Assembly: GCF_001184025.1 (NCBI RefSeq)
Contig: NZ_BBYG01000009.1
Span: 434,001-498,000 of the forward strand
Direction: 5' to 3'
DNA from: Streptomyces maremycinicus
GTDB taxonomy: Bacteria; Actinomycetota; Actinomycetes; Streptomycetales; Streptomycetaceae
Length of the DNA stretch: 64,000 nt
Part shown: positions 35,534-43,670 of the stretch, in pieces
Layout of the letters: the number at the start of each line of letters is the position of its first letter
How positions within the stretch are numbered: the stretch's first letter is position 1
Made by a program: the position numbers and the translations under genes
Notes under the pieces: generated by a model
The model's database searches: none
What the model was told of the DNA's origin: nothing
What the model saw: only the letters and a program-made list of their open reading frames with translations

Positions 35534-35545
35534 CTCCGGAGCCGT
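35534..35545 (+). other. Short match to the attachment core: inferred right end of element B
   Basis: CTCCGGAGCCGT is identical to the anticodon-loop part of the core at 15546. The tRNA 3' half does not continue, so the site is either a minimal crossover region or decayed. It lies between accessory genes on the left and genes of chromosomal character on the right, which is where the junction is expected. Confidence 0.35.
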
Positions 35546-35566
35546 TGCGGCTTGGTGCTGTGGGGT

Positions 35567-35899
35567 TCAGCGTAGGTGTCTGCGCTCGTCTATGTGGTGG
35601 GTGGGGGTGGTCAGGAATGTGTTGGGGGTTGTCGGGCCGTAGTGGATGTTGAGTGTGGTCAGTTGGTAGGACCAGCCTCCTTCGTAGCGGCCGGCGAAGC
35701 GGTGGTTGATCTGCCATTGCAGCCATTGGCCGGGGGCCAGGCGAACGGCGGGTGGGCGTCGGGTGCGGCGTGGCATGGCGAACGTGCTCACCGTCGGGGG
35801 ATCCACTCGCAGCAGGCCATCCACCTCCCCCAGAGTTGTCCCTGCTGCCGACAGGTCCCGCACCCTTGTATGGGGTTCGAAGGAATCTGACTCGCTCAT
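35567..35899 (-). CDS. Small conserved-type protein, unknown function
   Basis: A 110-residue product: MSESDSFEPHTRVRDLSAAGTTLGEVDGLLRVDPP then PRRTRRPPAVRLAPGQWLQWQINHRFAGRYEGGWSYQLTTLNIHYG. The middle looks like a small beta-rich domain. The ATG at 35899 is chosen because the longer frame is Arg/Pro-rich noise. Its 3' end is only 22 bases from the inferred element junction, so the C-terminus may have been altered by integration. The gap 35900-36436 shows no certain gene, though one minus frame contains a plausible IQQQYAFDFTDDHGAFLATLGQAVAEA fragment. Confidence 0.5.
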   Translation of the reverse strand: MSESDSFEPHTRVRDLSAAGTTLGEVDGLLRVDPPTVSTFAMPRRTRRPPAVRLAPGQWLQWQINHRFAGRYEGGWSYQLTTLNIHYGPTTPNTFLTTPTHHIDERRHLR

Positions 35900-36436
35900 C
35901 GTGATCTCGTGGAGTGCGGTACTCAGGCCCGGAGGTAGGGGGAAGGCCGTGGGGGCGGCGTTTCTGCGGGCGGCTTCGGGGCCGCCTCGCGACTTCTTCG
36001 TCCACGACGTGCAGACCCGTTGAACGACAACATCCATGGTCCGATCCTGGGCGTGACACCGCGCTTCGGCCACCGAGTTGTGTGAGCGCTTCGGTCAGAG
36101 GGGGGCTTGGAGGGGGGCTTGCCAGAAGGGGCGTCCGTCGTGGATGGCGTCCGTCTGCCGCATCGGGAGCACCCGGTGCCCGGGGCCCCGGTCGGCGGGC
36201 AGGTGCCGGTGGGTGTGTGCGGGTACCCGCATCGGCGCCTCCGGCGCCCCCGCCCGGTGAGTCCGTGCTCCGTTCAGAGGGTCCGGGTTCAGGGGCTCCG
36301 TCTTGCGGTCGGGTGCTCGCCTCGGCCACCGCTTGGCCCAGGGTCGCGAGGAATGCTCCGTGGTCGTCCGTGAAGTCGAAGGCGTACTGCTGCTGGATGC
36401 GTCTTGATGCGTCTGAACTCGGCCGGCGTCCATTCT

Positions 36437-37207
36437 TCAGTAGTGGTGGCCGGGCCAGTGCGGATCTGTCCAGCGGGCCTCGCCTGTGAGGCCCAGTAGG
36501 CGTATCCGGTGTTGTAGGTCCGCCGGTGCGCCCGACTCCCGGAGGCGTGTCGCCGCGTGGTGGAGGAGCCAGGTGGTCAGGTCGGCGCGGAGTTTCTCCT
36601 CGTCGTGCTCGTACCAGCCGACGTACCACGGCAGGTTCTCGCACAGGAGTTCGTATTCCCACTTCGCTGCCGCCTCGGCGAGACGCCGGTCGCTGAGGTG
36701 TCCGGTGTGCTCCTCCCGGTCGGCGAGCCACGGGGCGAGCGTTCCGGACGCCTCGGCGCACATCACGAGGACCTGGTGCGCCGGGACGGCCGCATCCGGG
36801 TCGGTGAGGCTCGCTGCCCACCAGGCATGCAGGAACTCACGTACTGCCTCGGCCTGTTCGGCGGGCCATTGGTGCCAGCGGCCGCGGGCGAGGGAGTCTC
36901 CGGCCTCTTCCGGGCCGAACAGGGGTTCCGCGCGGCCGGCGACCAGGGCCCTGGCGAACTGGGGCAGGACGCGGCGCAGTACGGCCGCGTGATCGGTCCA
37001 GTCGGTGGCCTGCCAGGTGCGGCGCAGGAGGTCCGGCTCCAGTTCCAGGTCCGGGGTCTTCAGCAGGGAGAGCTCCTGCGGACTGCCCCAGTGGCACTCG
37101 CAGTTGTGCTCGTCCGGGCGTGCCGTCATGCCCTGGAAGGTGACGGAGAGGTTGTCCAGGGCGATGCCGAGGCGGCGGCGTGCGGGGAGGTCGGCAAGCT
37201 GATGCAT
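36437..37207 (-). CDS. Hypothetical protein, helical
   Basis: A 256-residue soluble protein with many tryptophans (LRRTWQATDWTDHAAVLRRVLPQFARALVAGRAEPLFGPEEAGDSLARGRWHQW). No family is recognised. The ATG at 37207 is divergent from the HEAT-repeat gene, and the shared spacer is about 160 bases. Composition and length are consistent with a normal chromosomal gene. Confidence 0.6.
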   Translation of the reverse strand: MHQLADLPARRRLGIALDNLSVTFQGMTARPDEHNCECHWGSPQELSLLKTPDLELEPDLLRRTWQATDWTDHAAVLRRVLPQFARALVAGRAEPLFGPEEAGDSLARGRWHQWPAEQAEAVREFLHAWWAASLTDPDAAVPAHQVLVMCAEASGTLAPWLADREEHTGHLSDRRLAEAAAKWEYELLCENLPWYVGWYEHDEEKLRADLTTWLLHHAATRLRESGAPADLQHRIRLLGLTGEARWTDPHWPGHHY

Positions 37208-37368
37208 GAGGGGCTCGGCCTTCGAGGACTCCGTGGGGCTTGCGCCGACCGAAGATCCGTACCTTACCGAAGCGGTGCCGCTTCCGGCATCGTTCGTCGC
37301 CCCCTCCTCGCCCCCTCCTTCTTGGAACGGGGAATGGCGGAGAGTGGCGAAGTGGGGAGGGAAGCGTG

Positions 37369-38688
37369 GTGGACGTCGGGGTCGTGCGGGGGTTGGTGCG
37401 GGATCTCGGGGTGGCGGGGCGAGGGGAAGGGGCGGCGGAGGCGTTGGTCGCGCTCGGGGGTGGTGCGGTGGAGGGGCTGGTGCGGGAGCTGGCAAACGAG
37501 GAGTCGTCCGTGGACTGGCGGCCCCTCGCCGCCGTGCTGGGGCGGGTCGGGGGAGCGGCCGCCTTCGACGGTGTTCTTCGCGGTCTCGCCTCCGCGGTCG
37601 GCGAGGGATCTCGCCGGCGTCCAGGCTTCGCGTTCTCCGGTTTCGGCGCGGCCGCCCTCGACCGCTGCACCGCGGCCCTCTCCCATCCGGCGCCGCACGT
37701 GCGGCTCGCGGCCGTCCGGGGGCTTCAGCGGTGCGGCGATGGCGCCCGGTCCGTGGTCACCGAGCTGCTGCCGCTGCTCGGGGACCCCGACCACGAGGTA
37801 GGCCGGGAGGCACAGCACGCCCTGGTACTGCAAGGCGAGCACGTCGTTCCGCTGCTTCGGCGCATCCGGGAGCGGGGTCCGGGCCGGCTGCGGGCGCGGG
37901 CGCTGACCGTGCTCGCCGAGCTGGGCGGCGAAACGGCGCTGTCCCGCGCCGATGTCGCCGCGATCGAACGGCTCGTCCGCGTCAAGCTCCCGGACGACCG
38001 GCCGGAGGGAATGTGGGCCTGCTGGAACCACTGGATCGCCGTCCCCGGCGGTGACCGGGCCGGGATCATGCGGACGCTCGGCCTGGTCGACCCCAGACCC
38101 GTGACCTTCGCCCTCGGCAACGACATCGTCGACTCCGACAGCCACGGCTTCGGCCCGGAGGACCCGTACGACGGTTATGAACGGGTCTTCGTGACACCCG
38201 AACTGGACGGCTGGACCCTCGTCCTCGGTGCCTGGTGCGACCCGTGCGGCGAGGAGCGCCGCGACGACGTCCTGCGTCTGTGCACCGAACTCAGCGCCCG
38301 GTACGGCCGGGCACACGCCTACTACTACGGCGGCCAGGGCGACGGCTAGGCCTGGGTCGTCGCCGAGCAGGGCACCGTCGTCCGGCGGTACTGCGAGACG
38401 GGCGAGGCGGAGGACGAGCTGCTCACGCTCGGCGAGCCCCTGCCGTTCGAGCGGGCCCGCCGTGTCGAGCTGGGCCTCACGCCCGTGTGGGACGCCGCGC
38501 GGGAGGAACAGGACGACGAGGACGAGTGGCGGTGGGCCGCCCACGACCTGGCCGCCGACCTGGCCCGTTCCTACGGCGTCACTCCCCTGCACATCGGTCC
38601 CGACACGCCCTGCCGGGGAACGGGCGTGATCGCCCTGACGCCGTACGGCCTCGCCCATGGGGTGCCACCGGGGGCCTACCGCGTCTGA
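37369..38688 (+). pseudogene. HEAT-repeat protein interrupted by one in-frame TAG
   Basis: The first part (37369-38349) encodes HEAT-like helical repeats: AAEALVALGGGAVEGLV, CTAALSHPAPHVRLAAVRGLQRCGD, LLPLLGDPDHEVGREAQHALV. A C-terminal domain follows with YERVFVTPELDGWTLVLGAWCDP. A TAG at 38347-38349 stops the frame after YYYGGQGDG. The same frame then stays open to 38688 with fully Streptomyces-like codons and a sensible protein (AWVVAEQGTVVRRYCETGEAEDELLTLGEPL). A one-base change of a serine TCG codon explains it, so this is a recent nonsense mutation or a sequence error. GTG at 37369 follows GGGGAGGG. Confidence 0.7.
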
Positions 38689-38912
38689 GCGCGCGCGTCG
38701 TTCGCCCCGCAGGCCTGCTCGGCGGGATTGCTCAGCGGGCCTGGTCGGCGGGCCTGCTCGGCGGGTTCATTCGGTGGGTTTACTCGGCGGGGTCGGGGTT
38801 AGGCGATGGCAGTGCGGGATGAGGCGCGGGATGAGGAGGGGTGGGCCGGTGAGGTGCCCGCCGGGTCGCCGCTGTCCGTCGCCCGTACTCACCCCGGATT
38901 GGAGCCTTTGGT

Positions 38913-39785
38913 ATGAGCCAGTCGCCCCGGCACCCGGCCGACGCAGGCCCGGGGGTGGACGTCCGTGGCTCCGGGGACGGACAGGTGAGCGCCCGGCGAT
39001 GGCAGCAGGATGATCTTGATCTGCGCAACCGGATGTACGGCCGCGCCGGAGTCGCCCGCGCCGAAGGCGTGCTGCTCCAGCGCTACGGCCTCGGCTCCAC
39101 CGACGAGGCGTTCACGCTGCTGAAGGGCGCCTCCCAGCAGTTCAACATCAAGCTCTCCACGCTCGCCGACGCCGTCGTACGCACACCCGGGCCCGACGCC
39201 GACGCCGAACTGTGGTTCCCCGGCCGGGTGCGGCGCGGACCGCCCGCGCTCCCCGGGCTGCCGGTGGAACGCGGCCACGGCACCAGCCAGGGCGCGGTCG
39301 TCGCGGCGGCCCTCCAGCGGGTGCTGTCGATCACCCAGACGCCCATGGGCAACGTCCAGCTGAGCGAGCGGGGTCGGCTCCGCCTGGCCAAGCACACCGG
39401 TCTGAACCGGTATTTCTGCGATTTCTTCGCGTTCGTCGACGGTCCGACCACGTCCTGCGCGCAGGCGGCCGGTCAACGTCGGCAGGTCACCGTGCGGGAC
39501 GTGGAGTCGGCGCCGGTGTTCGACGAGGCCTCCCGCCACGCCATTCTCCAGACCGGCAGCCGGGCCGCGCACAGCCTTCCGCTGGTGAACCGGATGGGGG
39601 TGCCGCTGGGGATGGTGTCCTCGCATCACGAGCGGCCGCTGGCCGGGTTCACCCGGGCCGAGCTGGCCGCGCTCCGGCAGACGGGCAACGACGTCGGGCG
39701 GTGGCTGGCCTGGCACTGGAACACCGTCGTGCTGGACGCCCTGGAACATGTCCATGCCGCGGCCGTGCGGGGCACCCCCGCTTGA
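38913..39785 (+). CDS. ANTAR-GAF regulator
   Basis: A 290-residue protein. The ANTAR RNA-binding domain is N-terminal (RNRMYGRAGVARAEGVLLQRYGLGSTDEAFTLLKGASQQFNIKLSTLADAVV, about residues 37-90). The C-terminal half is a GAF-like sensor (HTGLNRYFCDFFAFVDG, PVFDEASRHAILQTGSRAAHSLPL, GVPLGMVSSHH). ANTAR proteins bind paired hairpins in nascent RNA to prevent termination. The usual Streptomyces order is GAF then ANTAR; here it is reversed. ATG at 38913 with GGAG upstream. The target RNA is unknown. Confidence 0.8.
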   Translation: MSQSPRHPADAGPGVDVRGSGDGQVSARRWQQDDLDLRNRMYGRAGVARAEGVLLQRYGLGSTDEAFTLLKGASQQFNIKLSTLADAVVRTPGPDADAELWFPGRVRRGPPALPGLPVERGHGTSQGAVVAAALQRVLSITQTPMGNVQLSERGRLRLAKHTGLNRYFCDFFAFVDGPTTSCAQAAGQRRQVTVRDVESAPVFDEASRHAILQTGSRAAHSLPLVNRMGVPLGMVSSHHERPLAGFTRAELAALRQTGNDVGRWLAWHWNTVVLDALEHVHAAAVRGTPA

Positions 39786-39822
39786 GCGCTGCCGCTCAGG
39801 CCGGTCCGGCAAGCGGGGCCGG

Positions 39823-40920
39823 TCAGGCGGGTACAGCGGGGGCGGTCCATCGGCGTGGGCCGGTGGTGCTGTGGCGGACGCACAGGTCGACGGGGACGAG
39901 CGTGAGCGGGCTCGTGGGGGTCGACGGGCTGTCGATGCGGTCCAGCAGGATGCGCAGGGCGATCGTGCCGATGTCCGTGAAGTCCGTGCGGATCGTGGTG
40001 AGCGGCGGGAGGAAGTGGGCGGCCTCGGGGATGTCGTCGTAGCCGACGACGCTGACGTCCTCGGGGACCCGGCGGCCCGCCTCGTACAGGGCGCGCAGGA
40101 CGCCCAGGGCCATCTGGTCGTTCGACACGAAGATCGCCGTGACGGACGGGTCCTTGGCGAGTTCGCGGCCCAGGTCGTAGCCGGAGTCGGCGCTCCAGTC
40201 GCCGATGAGCGGCGGGTGCACCTCGGCTCCCGCCGCTTCCAGGGTGGCCCGCCAGCTCTCCGCCCGGCGGTCCGCCGAGGTCCAGCCCGTCGGACCCGCC
40301 AGGTGGTGGACGGTGGCGTGGCCGAGGGAGAGAAGGTGCCGCGTGGCCTTGTGGGCGCCGGTGCGGGCGTCCGAGGTGACCATGGGGGTGCCGTCCCCCA
40401 GCTCGTTGTCCATGACGACCAACGGGGTGTCGAGGTGGGCCTCGGCCAGGGCTCTGGCCACCCGGACCTGGGGCGCGATCGCGATCACGCCGTCCGCGCC
40501 CTCCGCCGACAGCCGGTCCGCGGCCCGCACCACGGTGTCGCGGTCGGCGGTGTCCAGCGCGATCGAACTCACCAGGTAACCGGCCTCCTGTGCCGCCGTG
40601 TTGATGGCGGTGAGGGTCGAGGCGGGTCCGTAGCGGGCCGCGTCGAAGGAGATCACGCCGAGCATCCGGGTACGGCCGCTGGCCAGTGAGCGGGCGCTGC
40701 TGCTGGGGCGGTAGCCGAGCGTGCGCATGGCCGCCCGGACCGCCTCACGGGTCTCGGGGCGGACGGCGGGGTGGTCGTTGAGCACCCGGGAGACCGTCTG
40801 CTTGGAGACTCCGGCCAGTTTGGCGACGTCGTCCATGACCGGACGCGAGCCCGCGAAGTTGCGTCTGCTGCGTCCCCTGCTCGCCGGGCCGGCCGGGCCG
40901 TCGGCGGCGCTTCGGGTCAT
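39823..40920 (-). CDS. LacI-family transcriptional repressor
   Basis: A 365-residue regulator with an N-terminal LacI HTH (VMDDVAKLAGVSKQTVSRVLNDHPAVRPETREAVRAAMRTLGYRPS, starting at about residue 28) and a periplasmic-binding-protein-like sugar-sensing domain. It is the last gene of the minus-strand cluster MFS-GH35-GH35-lacI. The perfect palindrome ATGTTACCGGTAACAT at 46344-46359 before the cluster is a typical LacI-family operator. It probably represses the galactoside operon until its sugar inducer is present. Confidence 0.88.
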   Translation of the reverse strand: MTRSAADGPAGPASRGRSRRNFAGSRPVMDDVAKLAGVSKQTVSRVLNDHPAVRPETREAVRAAMRTLGYRPSSSARSLASGRTRMLGVISFDAARYGPASTLTAINTAAQEAGYLVSSIALDTADRDTVVRAADRLSAEGADGVIAIAPQVRVARALAEAHLDTPLVVMDNELGDGTPMVTSDARTGAHKATRHLLSLGHATVHHLAGPTGWTSADRRAESWRATLEAAGAEVHPPLIGDWSADSGYDLGRELAKDPSVTAIFVSNDQMALGVLRALYEAGRRVPEDVSVVGYDDIPEAAHFLPPLTTIRTDFTDIGTIALRILLDRIDSPSTPTSPLTLVPVDLCVRHSTTGPRRWTAPAVPA

Positions 40921-41015
40921 GGTGGGGGCTTCTTCCTCGGGACTGGTCCGGGGCCGGTCCCACGGGGCCGCCCGGCGGACCCACAGGATAGGCCGGGCGG
41001 TCGGGCGGTCGGGGG

Positions 41016-43670
41016 TCAGGTCGTGCCGAGCCTCCAGGTGCGGGTGGTGATCCGTTCGACGTGCCGGACCTCGGCGATCCCGGCCGCCGGCGGGTCATCG
41101 GGGAGGTGGACGGCCGCGTCGGCGGCGAGCGGCAGGATCCTCAGGGTGAGGGGCTCGCCGGGCGGGAGCCGGTCGAGCGCGATGTCCCAGGGGCGGCCCG
41201 TGAAGAACTGATCGGCGACCAGCGTGTCCCCCACGTAGGCGCGGGCCACGTCGCCGGTCCAGCGCAGGCGCAGCAGGTCGGATCCGGGCAAGGGCGGGGG
41301 TGGGGGTGGGGCTGGGGCTGGGGGCGTGTGCAGGGTCGAGCGCGGGGGCGGGGGCGGGGTGTCGGTGCGGGACGGCGGTACGGCGGGGCGGGACGGCGGC
41401 ACATCGACACCGCCTGCGGGTGGGGCGGGGCGGAATCCCGGTACGTCGACGCGGTAGACGGCGGCTGCGGTGTCGTAGTGCTCGTCCGCGGGGGCGCTCG
41501 CGCGGCCCTGTACGCCCGTCCTCGGGGCCGGCGGCGGGCCCGCCGGGCGGATCGCGGTCAGGGTGGGGGCGGGCGCGGTGGGCACATCCTCGTCCGGGAC
41601 GAGTGTGTAGCGGGTCAGGGCGCCGTCCCGGCTCTCCTTCACGGCGGCACCGGCTGCCGTCGGCGGCCGGTGCGGCGCCGGGAGGACGGAGAGGGAAGGG
41701 GCCCTGCCGTTCTCGTCGTCCCCGTCGTCCCCGTCGTCCCCGTCGTCCCCGTCGTCCCCGTCGTTCCCCTCGTAGCCGTCGTCGCGGTCGTTCCCGTCGG
41801 CCGAGGGGCGGGGGTGGATGCGTACCTCGCCGGTCGTCGGGTCGAAGACCACTCCCCCGGCGCACAGGACGAGCCGTCGCGCGCCCCAGGCCTCGCCCCG
41901 GTAGGCGGTGCGGGCGGTGGCGGCGTCCAGCACCAGGAGGGCCACCTGGTCGCCGGCCGGTGTCTCCGTCTCGACCAGGGCGTCGGTGCCGGGGCGCAGG
42001 CCGGTGATCAGGATGCGGTCGCCGTCTTCGTCGCCGTCGCCGCCGTCGTGTCCGTCGGTCACGGTGGTGACGTTCGTGCCCGGCGGGGTGGCGACGGACC
42101 TCACCGTCGTCGCGTCCAGGGCCAGTTCGGGCTCGATGCCGTCCGTCGCCGCCAGGACCAGGACCGTACGGCCGTCGTCGTCCACGATCGTGCAGACCGG
42201 CTGGGCGGTGGCCCAGTCCAGGCGCAGGCCCGCCACGTCGAGGCGCAGGGGCCAGCAGAAGTACGCGCCCGCGGGGACGGTGACGGGGGTGCTGGGGAGG
42301 GTGAGGGGCGGGGCCTCGGGGAAGCCGACCGTGAAGCTGGTGTCCGGGTGCTCCGGGAGCGGCTCGTGGGGCTGGTGGTTGGTGACGAAGAGGAAGCCCG
42401 AGGCGTGCCCGTCACCGCGGACCGCCCAGCGCAGGGTGTCGCGGTCGTACTGGTCTCGCGGCAGGCGGTCCGGCAGCACCGACCGCATGGGGGCGATCAG
42501 TTCGCCGAAGTCGGCCAGGAGCAGGTGCTGGAGGCGGAGTTCGTCGTAGGAGGGGCGGTACTGGCCGTACTCGCCGAGGGGCGCCTGGAAGTCGTACGTG
42601 AGGACGGGCAGGTCGTTGGGGTAGGCCGTGGCGTGGGACTCCTGGAGGGTCGTCCGCTCGCCCGTCGGGTTGGTGCCGCCGTGGAACATGTAGTAGCCCT
42701 GCCAGACCGAGCCGCAGCCGATCTTCGTGAGGCCGAGGGCGCCGATGTCGGCGGCGTCGACGCGCGGGCGGCGGTGGTAGGCGACGGCCATGCCGCCGCC
42801 CAACTCGCACGTGGCCCAGGGGAACCTGTCCGCGTGGGTGTCGGCAGCCGTGCCGCGTACGGTCGTCGGGCGCAGGTCGGCGCCGATGCCCTCGTCGTCG
42901 CGTTGGTGGGTGAAGAAGAAGTGCTTGCGGCAGGTGTCTGGCCAGCCGCCGTCGGCCTCGGTCCAGAAGGCCTCGGGGTAGCCGCCGTGGAGGGGGAGCA
43001 ACTCGTCGTCGGGGAGCTGGACCCCGCCCCATGCGGTCGAGGTCCAGAGCGGGGCGCGGAGGCCGGCTTCCTGGGCCGTGCGCTTGAGGGTGCGCAGATG
43101 GCCGGGCCGGTCGTAGAGCTCGTTCTCGATCTGGATCGCGACGATCGGGCCGTCGTGGGCGCGGTCGAGGCCGTCCAGTTGCGACGCGATCGCCGCCCAC
43201 CAGGGGCGGACGGCGCTCAGGTACGCCGGGTCGTCGGTGCGAGGGGCCGTGGTGCGGGCGAGGACCCAGTCGGGGAGGCCGCCGTTGCGCACCTCCGCGT
43301 GGGACCACGGGCCGATGCGGGGGACGAAGTCCAGGCCGTGCCGGGCGCAGAGCCGGGCGAAGCGGCGCAGGTCGCGGTCGCCGTCGAAGCGGACGCGGCC
43401 CTCGGTCTCCTCGTGGTGGATCCAGATGACGTACGAGGCGACGACCGTGACGCCGCCCGCCTTCATCTTCAGCAGTTCCTCCTCCCACTCCCGGGCCGGG
43501 TACCGGGAGTAGTGGAACTCCCCCGAGACCGGGAACCAGGGCCGGCCGCCCCTGGTCAGCCAGCGGCTGGTCACTTCGATGGGGTCGGCGGCGGTGGGGG
43601 CGTCGGCGAAGGGGAGATGGCCTCGCAGTGGCGGCCCGGCGTGGGGCGGAACGCTCACCCGGTGCCGCAT
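41016..43670 (-). CDS. Glycoside hydrolase family 35 beta-galactosidase, large form
   Basis: An 884-residue enzyme. The N-terminal GH35 barrel starts with PWFPVSGEFHYSRYPAREWEEELLKMKAGGVTVV; the acid/base glutamate lies in IVAIQIENELYDRPGH and the nucleophile region in FPWATCELGGGM. A long beta-rich C-terminal half contains a low-complexity acidic run of (DGD)n repeats and Pro-rich linkers before a final jelly-roll-like domain. The ATG at 43670 overlaps the stop of the upstream GH35 gene by one base, so the two are co-translated. Probably intracellular; no signal peptide seen. The exact galactoside is unknown. Confidence 0.85.
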   Translation of the reverse strand: MRHRVSVPPHAGPPLRGHLPFADAPTAADPIEVTSRWLTRGGRPWFPVSGEFHYSRYPAREWEEELLKMKAGGVTVVASYVIWIHHEETEGRVRFDGDRDLRRFARLCARHGLDFVPRIGPWSHAEVRNGGLPDWVLARTTAPRTDDPAYLSAVRPWWAAIASQLDGLDRAHDGPIVAIQIENELYDRPGHLRTLKRTAQEAGLRAPLWTSTAWGGVQLPDDELLPLHGGYPEAFWTEADGGWPDTCRKHFFFTHQRDDEGIGADLRPTTVRGTAADTHADRFPWATCELGGGMAVAYHRRPRVDAADIGALGLTKIGCGSVWQGYYMFHGGTNPTGERTTLQESHATAYPNDLPVLTYDFQAPLGEYGQYRPSYDELRLQHLLLADFGELIAPMRSVLPDRLPRDQYDRDTLRWAVRGDGHASGFLFVTNHQPHEPLPEHPDTSFTVGFPEAPPLTLPSTPVTVPAGAYFCWPLRLDVAGLRLDWATAQPVCTIVDDDGRTVLVLAATDGIEPELALDATTVRSVATPPGTNVTTVTDGHDGGDGDEDGDRILITGLRPGTDALVETETPAGDQVALLVLDAATARTAYRGEAWGARRLVLCAGGVVFDPTTGEVRIHPRPSADGNDRDDGYEGNDGDDGDDGDDGDDGDDENGRAPSLSVLPAPHRPPTAAGAAVKESRDGALTRYTLVPDEDVPTAPAPTLTAIRPAGPPPAPRTGVQGRASAPADEHYDTAAAVYRVDVPGFRPAPPAGGVDVPPSRPAVPPSRTDTPPPPPRSTLHTPPAPAPPPPPPLPGSDLLRLRWTGDVARAYVGDTLVADQFFTGRPWDIALDRLPPGEPLTLRILPLAADAAVHLPDDPPAAGIAEVRHVERITTRTWRLGTT

